The position numbers and the translations under genes were made by a program. Below are positions 28,868 to 37,546 of a stretch of DNA of 57,727 bases, one piece after another. Source of the DNA: an uncultured Helicobacter sp. (GTDB lineage: Bacteria > Campylobacterota > Campylobacteria > Campylobacterales > Helicobacteraceae). How positions within the stretch are numbered: position 1 is the stretch's first letter; every line of letters starts with the position of its first letter. The notes below the pieces were generated by a model that did no database searches, was not told where the DNA came from, and was given only the letters and a program-made list of their open reading frames with translations. The DNA is taken from assembly GCA_944323645.1 (NCBI GenBank), contig CALUTE010000012.1, forward strand, positions 1 through 57,727, written 5' to 3'.

Positions 28868-29481
28868 TGAAAGCACTTGACATTAGACAGATTTATGAAG
28901 ATGCAAATGCACTGCTAGAAGGACATTTTTTATTAAGTAGTGGCAATCATTCTGATCACTACTTGCAGTCTGCTAAAGTGCTTGAGAATCCAAAAATTGC
29001 AAGTATGCTTGGCGAGGCATTAGCAAAAGAAATTGTGCAAGCTGGTATTGAAGTGGAGGCTGTTTGTTCGCCAGCACTTGGCGGGATTCTCGCAGGCTAT
29101 GAGCTTGCAAGAGCACTTGGTGTGCGCTTTATTTTTACCGAACGAGTAGAGGGTCAGATGCAATTGCGTAGAGGTTTTAGTGTAAAAAATGGCGAAAAAA
29201 TAGTTATTTGTGAGGATATTATCACAACGGGGGGTTCAGCTTTAGAATCTGCTCGTTGTATCGAGTTTTTTGGTGCGAATGTAGTGGCGTATGCAGGGCT
29301 TGCAAATCGTGGATTCTGTGTGCGAAGTGGTACAAAAGGTACAAAAAAACCAGAATGCCGCCTACCAGATGATAAACCGCTTTTTGCGTTAGAAGATTTT
29401 ATATTTACTATGTATGCGCCCAATGAATGTCCAATGTGCGCATATAGCAATGCTATTAAGCCTGGATCAAGAGGCAACTAA
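28867..29481 (+). CDS. pyrE: Orotate phosphoribosyltransferase
   Basis: PyrE joins orotate to PRPP to make OMP in pyrimidine synthesis. The [18 protein letters not shown] region binds orotate. The PRPP-binding loop is [16 protein letters not shown]-like, near residues 114-129. It belongs to the PRPP-binding fold in a 204-residue protein. Cysteines near the end ([11 protein letters not shown]) are seen in this lineage. It starts one base inside the frr stop and is followed by the RDD gene, as in H. pylori (HP1257-HP1258). Confidence 0.95.
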   Translation: MKALDIRQIYEDANALLEGHFLLSSGNHSDHYLQSAKVLENPKIASMLGEALAKEIVQAGIEVEAVCSPALGGILAGYELARALGVRFIFTERVEGQMQLRRGFSVKNGEKIVICEDIITTGGSALESARCIEFFGANVVAYAGLANRGFCVRSGTKGTKKPECRLPDDKPLFALEDFIFTMYAPNECPMCAYSNAIKPGSRGN

Positions 29482-29502
29482 GTTTCATAAATAAGACTAA
29501 TA

Positions 29503-30120
29503 ATGAATCGCCACTCTGCACAAAATCCTAAAAAACATAGATGGCGCACTACAAAAAAATATCTCCACACCAACAAAACCACTCAAACACAAAAATCTTT
29601 TTCTATGAATCCAAGACGTATAGCCCAAGAAGTTTTTCTCATTCGCAGGCTTAAGGCATTTTTGACAGATATTTTTATGATTTATATGCCTATTTTATAT
29701 CTTGTTACATACTTGATTTTGGGAGGTGCGCAGGCTTTTAGGGATAATCAACTTGCGATATTTTTGTGCTTTGTAGTGTATGCCTTAATTTGTTCAATTT
29801 TTATTGCTATAAGTGGAAGTACGCCAGGGCTTAAGTATGTTGGACTAAAGCTTGTGCGTGCTTCATCATTGCATAAACTATCTATGACATTTCCCAAGGA
29901 TCTTGCAGAATTTAATAAGCTAGACCATACCATACAATACAATCGGCACACAGAATCTATACAATATGAGCGCGTAGGGTTTTTTAGGGCTTTTGTTCGA
30001 GTATTTTTGTGGGCTTTTTGGTGTGCTTTACTTATTGGAATGATAAGCCCATTTTTTGTAAAAAGCCATCGGTTTTTGCACGATATTATGAGTGGTACGA
30101 TGTTGGTAGAGTCTAAATAA
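29503..30120 (+). CDS. RDD-family membrane protein
   Basis: A 205-residue inner-membrane protein. After ~45 basic, Thr/Lys-rich residues comes RRLKAFLTDIFMIYMPILYL, the Arg-Asp motif in the first membrane helix that names the family. The second helix region has SGSTPGLKYVGLKLV, and a third ends in RFLHDIMSGTMLV, also conserved. RDD proteins are poorly defined; some act as ion antiporters. It closes the secG-frr-pyrE run. An alternative start at the Met before NPRRIAQE would remove the basic leader. Confidence 0.85.
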   Translation: MNRHSAQNPKKHRWRTTKKYLHTNKTTQTQKSFSMNPRRIAQEVFLIRRLKAFLTDIFMIYMPILYLVTYLILGGAQAFRDNQLAIFLCFVVYALICSIFIAISGSTPGLKYVGLKLVRASSLHKLSMTFPKDLAEFNKLDHTIQYNRHTESIQYERVGFFRAFVRVFLWAFWCALLIGMISPFFVKSHRFLHDIMSGTMLVESK

Positions 30121-30139
30121 ATGTTGTTTTTTTAAGTTG

Positions 30140-31285
30140 CTATGGTTGCTTTTTAATCGCGTCTAAAATATCATAGATATTATCAATTTTACCTCCTAAT
30201 ATATTTGAGAAATTTTGTATTCCATAGTTTTTTGTGAAAAGTATAGGTCTGCCATCATCAACTTCGTTATTAGCACTGATTATTTTAACTTCAAAGAGGC
30301 TTTCTTTGTATATGCATTCTTCCAGAATTGGCATATAGCGTTTTGCATCATAGATCATATAGGGGTAGTAAGATTGTTTTTTGTAGTTTTGGAGTCTTTG
30401 ATAAGCATTGCAGTAGTTTTGCGTATCCAGCCAACTTGTATGAGGAGTGTAGCGTACGTGGCTTAGAGTATAGAGTTCCTTGTGGAATTCTACTTGAATA
30501 TTATTTGGTGGAGTATTGTTATTGTGTTTTGGATTTTTTGCAGGAAATGGCATAAGAGAGAAAAACGCTCCATCCATAATCGTGATGCTTATATTGTGCA
30601 ACACATCAGGTATTTGTATAAGTGCCATTTCTGTAATTTCGGCTTTGAGTGGCAAAAGGGGCAAATTAGAATTATATAAAAGCGTGTTAAGTCCAGCATA
30701 GGTACAATTATATACTATACTAGATTCCAGGACATCACCATTTTCTAGCATAATTTGTATGCCACTTTGTGCTTTACTTACACATTTAGCTATTGTATGG
30801 TAACGCACTTGTATTTTGTATGCTTGCAACTTTTCTAAAAGCATATTTTTTATGATAGTACTATCAAAGGCATACTCACGTACTAAAAAAACTTCTTCAA
30901 TGAGATCTTTGTTAAAAAATGCCTTAATATGAGGGGGAGCAATTTCAATTGGGGCATTCATTTTGTCAAAGATATGAAAAAATTGCTTTGCACTTGTTTT
31001 TGAACCAATACTTGCTATTCCATAGTATTTTAAAAAGTCTTGTTTGATTGCACTTTGAAAATCTTTACAAAATACATTAAAATTTGACAATGAGCTAAAG
31101 GCTGTAAGCAGACTTCTTGGATAGTGATAACCGCTATGTACGCGTGCTTGATTACAAAAGCTTGCCCTTTGTAGAAGCTCTCCTTCTTGCTCAAGAATGA
31201 GAATCTTTTTGTGCTGTTTGATAAGCTCTAAGGCTATCATACATCCATAAAAGCCGCCACCTATTATCACAACATCATAGCGCAT
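30140..31285 (-). CDS. FAD-dependent oxidoreductase (DAO-like)
   Basis: A 381-residue flavoprotein. The N-terminus YDVVIIGGGFYGCMIALEL is a dinucleotide-binding motif (GGGxxG), followed by ILILEQ, where Glu binds the FAD ribose. RVHSGYHYPRSLL resembles the FAD/substrate loop of glycine oxidase and glycerol-3-phosphate dehydrogenase relatives. The end DDGRPILF and LGGKIDNIYD match the C-terminal FAD region. The substrate is unknown. It is the last gene of the four-gene cassette on the reverse strand, 25 bases after a Gfo/Idh/MocA gene, so a role in modifying a carbohydrate is likely. Confidence 0.83.
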   Translation of the reverse strand: MRYDVVIIGGGFYGCMIALELIKQHKKILILEQEGELLQRASFCNQARVHSGYHYPRSLLTAFSSLSNFNVFCKDFQSAIKQDFLKYYGIASIGSKTSAKQFFHIFDKMNAPIEIAPPHIKAFFNKDLIEEVFLVREYAFDSTIIKNMLLEKLQAYKIQVRYHTIAKCVSKAQSGIQIMLENGDVLESSIVYNCTYAGLNTLLYNSNLPLLPLKAEITEMALIQIPDVLHNISITIMDGAFFSLMPFPAKNPKHNNNTPPNNIQVEFHKELYTLSHVRYTPHTSWLDTQNYCNAYQRLQNYKKQSYYPYMIYDAKRYMPILEECIYKESLFEVKIISANNEVDDGRPILFTKNYGIQNFSNILGGKIDNIYDILDAIKKQP

Positions 31286-31310
31286 AGTGGTTCCTATTTT
31301 ATATTTAAGA

Positions 31311-32177
31311 TTATTTTATTTGGCATTGTTCCATAAGCTTTAATATGCGTAGGCAAATATTGCAATGCTTCGCATAAGACATCATATACGGCGCATTGCA
31401 AATGCAAGAGTTTTGTTCATCAAGCATTGTTCTACATAGAGCTAGCGTGTGGATAATATTGTTGTGCTCATCGAAATTAAAATATTTTTGTTTCCCTTGT
31501 TTGATATAGCATAGGGGTCTATGGGCTAGCATATCAAAATGCAGCTCTCCTTGTTCTCCATAAATATGGATTTCGCGTCTTTTTTGCTTTGATTCTAGGT
31601 TGCAATGTATTAAAATAGGGCATTCTGATGTTTTTAGGTGCAAAGAGATATCATAAAGACTATTATATTTGCAGGATTCTAGAACGAGATGTTCAAACAG
31701 TGATACAAAAATACTAAGTAAATGTACGCCAAGCACTTCTAATGCGTTTTCATTATCATAGAATCTTCCGTATTGTGTAATATAAGATTCTATGTTGTTT
31801 AGTTTTCCAAGAGAGCCCAAGAGGCTATGGATTTTTTGAATTGAAGGTGAGACAAGATAGATATAGTCCGTATAGATTTTTAGCTTTCTTTTGTTTGCTT
31901 CATCATAGAGGTCGTTAAGTTCTTGGCTATTTTTGCAGGTTGGTTTTTCTATAAAAACACAAAGGTTAGATTCAAGGCATTGTTTGCTAATTTCATAGTG
32001 AGAATCCAGTGGTGTTGCAACAAAGGCTATATCTATATTGTGTGGGATTTGTGCATTTGTAAAATTTCTGCCATAGATTCCGCACAGATGGTAAAATGGA
32101 CTTTTTACAAGATAACTTTCTAGTATTTTGCCCCAATAGCCATATCCAATGAGAATTGAGCGAAGAGATTTGCTCAT
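31311..32177 (-). CDS. Gfo/Idh/MocA-family oxidoreductase
   Basis: A 288-residue NAD(P)-dependent sugar dehydrogenase-like protein. The Rossmann start ILIGYGYWGKILESYL has the GxGxxG-like motif. VATPLDSHYEISKQCLESNLCVFIEKPTCKN contains the EKP motif, with the catalytic-region Lys. The C-terminal half has the alpha/beta domain expected for the family but lacks an obvious HxxxH-type motif. The start overlaps the preceding glycosyltransferase by four bases (ATGA). Members act on nucleotide-activated or free sugars; WbpB is one. The substrate here is unknown. Confidence 0.85.
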   Translation of the reverse strand: MSKSLRSILIGYGYWGKILESYLVKSPFYHLCGIYGRNFTNAQIPHNIDIAFVATPLDSHYEISKQCLESNLCVFIEKPTCKNSQELNDLYDEANKRKLKIYTDYIYLVSPSIQKIHSLLGSLGKLNNIESYITQYGRFYDNENALEVLGVHLLSIFVSLFEHLVLESCKYNSLYDISLHLKTSECPILIHCNLESKQKRREIHIYGEQGELHFDMLAHRPLCYIKQGKQKYFNFDEHNNIIHTLALCRTMLDEQNSCICNAPYMMSYAKHCNICLRILKLMEQCQIK

Positions 32178-32905
32178 AGCTTACCTTTTATGCGAATAAG
32201 AAATAATCTAAAAATCTCACGCATATAGCTTAACGATAAGGATATGATTTTAACTTTTGAATGTCTATCGTCTCGCCATACTATTGGTATTTCACGGATT
32301 GGTATCCTGCAGTACTGTGCTACGATAAGCATTTGCGCACAGTAAAACCAGCCGTTATCATCATAGCACCTAGCAGTGATGGTTTGGGCTGTTTTGATTT
32401 CATAGAATTTAAATCCACACATCGCATCACTAAAGTGCGTGTTAAGCACAAAGCGCAGTATGAGATTGAGCCCTCTTGAAGTTATTTCTCGCTTTAGGCT
32501 TCTACCTATTACCTCTGAATCTTTTAATAGCCTTGATCCAACCACAATTTTTTCTCCACCACACAGCAGCTCATAAACTTTTTTAAGATGTGCTAGATTT
32601 GTGGATAAATCAATATCCATATATCCAATAAAGGCACAAGGATTTTTTCTTGAGAGATTGTGTAAAATACCTTTCCTAAGGGCTATTCCTACTCCTTTTT
32701 GCGAGATTGACAGATAGTCTATGTGGGTGTATTGTGAGCATAACTTTTTGGCAATAATTTTTGTGTTGTCTGTTGAGCCATTATCAACTATAGTGAGATA
32801 GTGTGGGATAGAAACAGAATCTAAAAAAGTTTTTATTTGGTGTATATTTTTTGCCAGACATTGCTCTTCGTTCAATACGGGCAGAATAATATTTAATGTT
32901 TGCAT
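32174..32905 (-). CDS. Glycosyltransferase family 2 (polyprenyl-phosphate type)
   Basis: A 243-residue GT-A fold transferase. The N-terminus NIILPVLNEEQCLAKNI is the classic GT2 start. IVDNGSTDNTKIIAKKL follows, and the DxD-like motif is YMDIDLSTN near residue 96. REIPIVWRDDRHSKVKI near the end is typical of dolichyl/undecaprenyl-phosphate sugar synthases. It lacks a C-terminal membrane part. It overlaps the upstream GT2 by one base and the downstream Gfo gene by four, so translation is probably coupled along the cassette. Confidence 0.9.
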   Translation of the reverse strand: MQTLNIILPVLNEEQCLAKNIHQIKTFLDSVSIPHYLTIVDNGSTDNTKIIAKKLCSQYTHIDYLSISQKGVGIALRKGILHNLSRKNPCAFIGYMDIDLSTNLAHLKKVYELLCGGEKIVVGSRLLKDSEVIGRSLKREITSRGLNLILRFVLNTHFSDAMCGFKFYEIKTAQTITARCYDDNGWFYCAQMLIVAQYCRIPIREIPIVWRDDRHSKVKIISLSLSYMREIFRLFLIRIKGKL

Positions 32906-33910
32906 TATGAATCTTTGATGTTTTTTTGGTTGGTATGGAGGGTAATGTTACTTGTTTCATCGATAATTTGATAAGCGTCTTTGCGTTTGAAATGTAACAA
33001 AATTGCGCGCATATATTCGCCAAAAATTGCTAGAGTCAAAAAGAGACAAGATTGCATAAGTGTCATATAGAGAGAGTTTGATGTCCAGCCGCTTTCTATG
33101 TTTGGAGTCTGCAAAAAAGCCAACAAAATATAAAACATATACAAAAAATTTACTACCGCCATACTTAAAGAAGTTACTGTAGCTAGTCGTAAAAGTTTAT
33201 AAGAATTTTGAAAGACTATATCAATGCCAAGATTTATGGCATCAAGGAATTTTTTTGGTTTGTCTGGCTTAAGTGGTGTAAATAAATATTCATATTTTTT
33301 AAAACTTGGATCAAATGTAATAAATCGTAAGAGTTTAATATTTTCGTCTTGTTTTAAAAGAAAATGGATAACCTTGCGATTAATAACACAAAAATCACTG
33401 TATGTTGGTTGAATTTCATCTTTTGCGCAAAGTTGCATTATCAAATAAAAAGCTTTTGAAACCATTGTTTGGATAAGACTTTGTTTTTTGGTTGTACGAA
33501 CTCCTACGACAATGTCATAATTTGGCGTTTTTTGAAGCAAGGCAAGACAATCTTTGATGCTTTGGGTTTCTAAGTCCATAAAGAGTAGATAATCACCTAT
33601 GCAATTTTGCAGAAAGACATAATAATACATTGAAGAATCTATGGCTTTTACATCAAGTATCCGCAAATGTGGTGCGAATTGCAGTTGTGGTTGTTCTAAG
33701 AGATTGGTTTGGTTGTGGAGTTGTGAGAAGTCTATAAAATCATTGTATTTCGGGGGGGGGGGGGGAAATTACTTTGAACATAGGATTAATAAGTATAACT
33801 TCGAAATAGGTATAATGTACTTTGAGGGATCTAATAAGATTCTGTAAGGTACTGATTGTAATGGATTGGTTAAGAATTGCGATTGAAAAAAGAGTAGTTC
33901 CTTGCAACAT
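32905..33910 (-). CDS. GtrB-like glycosyltransferase, phase-variable by a C14 tract (predicted OFF)
   Basis: The ATG at 33910 has GAGG seven bases upstream and reads MLQGTTLFSIAILNQSITIS, a divergent GT2 start. After 49 codons the C14 tract at 33752-33765 is met; with 14 Cs the frame ends in PPPPEIQ-stop. With 13 or 16 Cs it joins the frame carrying DFIDFSQLHNQTNLL and GDYLLFMDLETQSI, which runs to 32905. The C-terminal part has two membrane helices with SLYMTLMQSCLFLTLAIFGEYMRAI, as in GtrB-type bactoprenol sugar transferases. It is the first gene of the cassette. An internal TTG at 33666 would lack the N-terminal half of the catalytic domain. Confidence 0.82.
33752..33765 (-). repeat. C14 tract (G14 on + strand) in the GtrB-like gene
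   Basis: Fourteen G bases on the + strand, about 50 codons into the reverse-strand gene. Lengths of 13 or 16 would give a full frame; 14 gives an early TGA. Confidence 0.92.
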
Positions 33911-33941
33911 ACTTTACCTCGTTTAGATTTTATGTGCTTGC

Positions 33942-33947
33942 ATTATA
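33942..33947 (-). promoter_or_regulatory. Extended -10 promoter of the four-gene cassette
   Basis: TGTGCTATAAT on the reverse strand, 31 bases before the ATG at 33910. The same eleven bases occur at the right edge of the window before another tract-bearing gene. Confidence 0.68.
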
Positions 33948-34048
33948 GCACAATGATTTGTTGTGCAGTCAAGATCTTTTGTGCTGCCTTACACCTTATG
34001 TATAGGCGTGTCAAACAAGATATTGGCTTTGGTGCTAGTTCTGTTATA

Positions 34049-34693
34049 CTAGCTGCCAAATGTACTCGTACTTCTTGATGTTGTGGATTTTTGTGCATTA
34101 TTACCAAAAAAGCCACTCTTTGCATTACTTGGTGTATTCCCTGATCTGCTGCTTGTGGCGTTTTGTGCTTTGTTGAAGCTATTGGCACTACGTTCGTAGG
34201 CTTGAGGAGATTTATAGCCGCGCTGTTTGTTCTGCTGATAGTTTGGGTTATTAAATAGTTTGTTGCCTATATAGCTTCCTAGTAATGCTCCAGCAGCACT
34301 CGCAAGAATCGCGCTTCCAAGACTCATTCCGCTACCTTCTCCCCCGCCACTTGGTGCATTAACAAGTTCGCTCGTACCATTATCAATTTTGACTTCCTCT
34401 TGCTTGATCAAAGCGGCAACTTCATCATCACTTAGCACGCGCTCATTGCCATTTCTATCATGCACAATAATGCGTGTTGTCGCACTGGGATATTCTTCGA
34501 GTACTTTATAGCTACCATTTTCTTGTTCTTCAAGGACGACAAATGCCCCATTTTTAACTGCTTGCCGGGTTGTTTGGACTGCTTCTTGTGAGCTAGAATT
34601 AGTATCGCACCCTGTGATAACACCCACAACTAAAGCGGATAGCCCACCAATCATCGCAAAATCAGAAATCTTTCGAAAGTGTTTATTCATCAT
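34049..34693 (-). CDS. UPF0323-family lipoprotein (HP0232-like)
   Basis: A 214-residue lipoprotein with the lipobox VITGC near residue 29. The mature part has a conserved core ([24 protein letters not shown]). It is followed by a Gly-rich stretch, [21 protein letters not shown], which resembles a glycine-zipper helix. The Ser/Asn/Thr-rich tail looks disordered. AGGAG lies three bases before the first ATG (34693) and six before the second (34690); the second may be used. It follows the DsbK-like gene at 15 bases, the same pairing as HP0231-HP0232. Its function is unknown. Confidence 0.85.
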   Translation of the reverse strand: MMNKHFRKISDFAMIGGLSALVVGVITGCDTNSSSQEAVQTTRQAVKNGAFVVLEEQENGSYKVLEEYPSATTRIIVHDRNGNERVLSDDEVAALIKQEEVKIDNGTSELVNAPSGGGEGSGMSLGSAILASAAGALLGSYIGNKLFNNPNYQQNKQRGYKSPQAYERSANSFNKAQNATSSRSGNTPSNAKSGFFGNNAQKSTTSRSTSTFGS

Positions 34694-34708
34694 AGTCTCC
34701 TTTGTGGT

Positions 34709-35428
34709 TTAGCGTACCATTTCATAGACAAATGGCACTGCATCAATTAGTGTTTTTACCTGATTTGTTACTTGTGCAACTTCTTTGATGTATTGTTGAT
34801 TTTGCGGACTTGGTTTATGGGCTCTTGAATAGATAGAGCGTAAAAGCTGAATCTGGTCTTTTGGGGTTTTTAGCTCTCGGATTTGGGCTTGTATTTCTGC
34901 AGCTTTTTGCAGAGAATCCTCACCTAGCATTCCTATTGGAATCATTACTACACTACTTTTTTCAAGTCTAGATTCTATACGTGCAAGTTCTTCTTGACAA
35001 TGCACACACATAGGATCTGAGACGATGTAAGTACGATTATTGTTAGCACCTTGTATTGTAATGGCATATTCTTTTGGGATAGCATTAAATAGAGCATTAA
35101 GCTTTGCGGAGTTTTCTATTTTGAAATTATAAGAAGCTACATACGCAAGCTCTTGGGCGACTCGCTGCATATCAGTATTATCTGTGCTAAAAAATGTATT
35201 AACAACGCTAATGTTTTTTTCTTTTTCATCACTAAGTAGTAGTGTCTGATAGCCATTTACTTTATCTTTTACGATAAGAATATATAATTTACTATTCAAG
35301 GGTTCAAATTTCACAAGTTCGAGGGAGCGTTTTGTTTTAGATTCTAAAAGCTTTATCGCATTCTCGCCAGCCCCATACGCTCCACTACTAAGCCCCATAC
35401 ACAAAACAAATACAAACAATTGCTTCAT
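34709..35428 (-). CDS. Periplasmic DsbK/DsbG-like thiol oxidoreductase (HP0231-like)
   Basis: A 239-residue periplasmic protein with a signal peptide ending GAYGA near residue 20. The N-terminal ~100 residues resemble a DsbC/G dimerisation domain. A thioredoxin-like domain follows, with the active site CVHC in VSDPMCVHCQEEL near residues 139-142. HP0231 (DsbK) introduces or corrects disulfides in H. pylori. Unlike the usual CPHC-type motif, here Val replaces Pro after the first Cys. It is paired with the UPF0323 lipoprotein gene. Confidence 0.83.
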   Translation of the reverse strand: MKQLFVFVLCMGLSSGAYGAGENAIKLLESKTKRSLELVKFEPLNSKLYILIVKDKVNGYQTLLLSDEKEKNISVVNTFFSTDNTDMQRVAQELAYVASYNFKIENSAKLNALFNAIPKEYAITIQGANNNRTYIVSDPMCVHCQEELARIESRLEKSSVVMIPIGMLGEDSLQKAAEIQAQIRELKTPKDQIQLLRSIYSRAHKPSPQNQQYIKEVAQVTNQVKTLIDAVPFVYEMVR

Positions 35429-35620
35429 CTATATCCTTTGTCAAATAAATGCAATCATACCACAAAAACACAACTCAAAAGCAATAAGTCGCACTAGAAT
35501 ATGGCTTAGATGTATGCCTAGATTCTGGGCGTATTTTTCATTTGCAAATCTCCAGTTAAGTATAAATTCAATCGAAATGTTCTAGCATTTTGTCCATACC
35601 AAATAGGAGAAATACAAGCA

Positions 35621-36259
35621 ATGATTATTCGAAAATCACTTAAGATCATTGGGCTTGCTAGCGTTGTCATTACTATCTTAGTACTTGTTTATGTATTTGG
35701 GTATGGGCTGTTTGTCCCTTACTCATTGCAACCAAGTTATTATGACTTCAAAGCACTATGCAACCTCAACGCCCTTCCAGATAATAAAGAAAAATACAAC
35801 AGAATCTTAAATGTTTTTGATATGGATCTTGAAAGCCTTAACTATAAAGTTTTGAGCGAGTATCTAAACAATCCAAAATACCGAGAATCTAAAAATACTC
35901 TTACCTTATTCTACGAAAGAGATAATACCCAATACTATCCATACTATACGCACAGAGATTCACGCGAAATCACAGGCGCTATCACCTATGGTTCTAGATT
36001 CTCTTATTCGTTTTTATACCCAAAAGATGAGGATCGCCCTTATCATATTCCAGAAACATTATTGAACAAACATAGTCGCATTAAGGCAGCAAGGATTACT
36101 ATCACCTTTAGCGAAAAAGAAATAAGCAAGGATTCTATCATCGCAATGGATATGGAGCTTCTTTGGGGCGCAAGAAGGTATTACTATAGTATTGATTGGT
36201 ATACTCCAAAGAGACAAGAAGATATGCTTTCTTGTGCCAAGCTTACAAGGCGAGGTTGA
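35621..36259 (+). CDS. Hypothetical membrane-anchored protein
   Basis: A 212-residue protein I do not recognise. One membrane helix at residues ~9-30 (GLASVVITILVLVYVFGYGLF) follows a positive start, so the rest should be periplasmic. The soluble part is rich in Tyr, Asp and Lys, with LFYERDNTQYYPYYTHRD and AARITITFSEKEISKDS. Two Cys are visible (CNLNAL and the C-terminal SCAKL). AGGAG precedes the ATG. It stands alone between divergent genes. Confidence 0.7.
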   Translation: MIIRKSLKIIGLASVVITILVLVYVFGYGLFVPYSLQPSYYDFKALCNLNALPDNKEKYNRILNVFDMDLESLNYKVLSEYLNNPKYRESKNTLTLFYERDNTQYYPYYTHRDSREITGAITYGSRFSYSFLYPKDEDRPYHIPETLLNKHSRIKAARITITFSEKEISKDSIIAMDMELLWGARRYYYSIDWYTPKRQEDMLSCAKLTRRG

Positions 36260-36447
36260 GTATATAAGCTGTACAAATATCTTATTTATCTTAGTATGGC
36301 TAGATCCTTACAACACAGTTGTAGCAAAACCATAGAAGATGAAATACATAATTGGTGTTATGTGTTTTGTGCAGGGGAGATTGATTATTTTAGTTTGACT
36401 ATAGTAATTCTATGCTACGTAGATTCCCTATTTGCACTCAAAGGCTA

Positions 36448-37434
36448 CTATGGTAGTTCGATTTTTATAAGCTCGTTCTTTGCGGTTATATACAGCACTG
36501 ATTTTTTAGCCTCATCTTCTCCAAAAGCTAGATTACTCACGACATTTCCTAGTACAATTTCGCCAAGCAGCATACCTTGTGGAGAAAACACCAAGATTCC
36601 TCTTTTGCCACTTGCCCATACATTGCCCAAAGAATCTACCTTGATTCCATCAGGAAAACCCTCCTTGAAGGTCGCAAACACGCGCTCTTCACTCAAATTT
36701 TTATCCTGTCCTAGTGTATAAGCAATAATTTGTGCGTGCAATGTAGAATCCTTGGTGTTATATGCTCTCTGAGAATCTGCAATATAAAGAGTTTTTTCAT
36801 CAGGAGAAAGAGCTAAACCATTGGGAGCTTTAAGTAGTGGCGTATGGAGGCGCACAAGTTTTTTATTCTTGGGTGTGTAGCGATAGACATATTCTCCATC
36901 TTGTTCTATCTTGCCACCATAACTTTCTTGTGTATTGTTTATCCCAAAGGCTGGATCGGTAAAATATATATCTCCATTGCTATGCACGATACAATCATTG
37001 GGACTATTGAATTTCTTACCCTGATAAGAATCTACTAGTATATCCCATTTACCATTTTCGAATCGCTCAATACTTCTTTTGCCATGTGAGGCAGCGATGA
37101 GGCTGCCATTTGTATCAAGTGTATGTCCATTTTGGAAATGTGAGGGAGAGAGATACACGCCTACACCCCTATTTTTCTCATAGCGCAAGACTTTGTTTGC
37201 CTTAACATCGCTAAAAATAAGGCTTTTATCAGGCAACATAATAGGACCTTCTAACCAAATTCCCTTATCATAAAGAACAAAAGCTTTAGCCTTTTTATCA
37301 ATGAGTTTATAAAAGCTCGCATCATAGGCTTTGATCTGTACATCTTTAGTGCGTAGAGTATAATCTTGCGCATAGATCTTAAGTGCCGCAATAAGAGTAA
37401 AACAAAGGCAGAATCTAGCATATAAAGTGCGCAT
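36448..37434 (-). CDS. SMP-30/gluconolactonase-like beta-propeller protein
   Basis: A 328-residue exported protein with a signal peptide ending YAQ near residue 23. The body is a six-bladed propeller of the SMP-30/gluconolactonase/LRE type. Visible motifs are WLEGPIMLPDKSLIFSD (with the metal-binding Glu), FNSPNDCIVHSNGDIYFTDP (Asn and Asp) and FPDGIKVDSLGNVWAS (Asp). These enzymes hydrolyse lactones such as gluconolactone using Ca2+ or Zn2+. The natural substrate here is unknown. It is probably monocistronic. Confidence 0.88.
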   Translation of the reverse strand: MRTLYARFCLCFTLIAALKIYAQDYTLRTKDVQIKAYDASFYKLIDKKAKAFVLYDKGIWLEGPIMLPDKSLIFSDVKANKVLRYEKNRGVGVYLSPSHFQNGHTLDTNGSLIAASHGKRSIERFENGKWDILVDSYQGKKFNSPNDCIVHSNGDIYFTDPAFGINNTQESYGGKIEQDGEYVYRYTPKNKKLVRLHTPLLKAPNGLALSPDEKTLYIADSQRAYNTKDSTLHAQIIAYTLGQDKNLSEERVFATFKEGFPDGIKVDSLGNVWASGKRGILVFSPQGMLLGEIVLGNVVSNLAFGEDEAKKSVLYITAKNELIKIELP

Positions 37435-37546
37435 AGCAACTTCCTAAATAAGGCATAACAAGAATTTTGACAACAGCATTATAACACTATGTAATTGCGC
37501 TATGATAACTTTATGATATTTGTAGTTTTGTTCCCAAGTTATTTAG

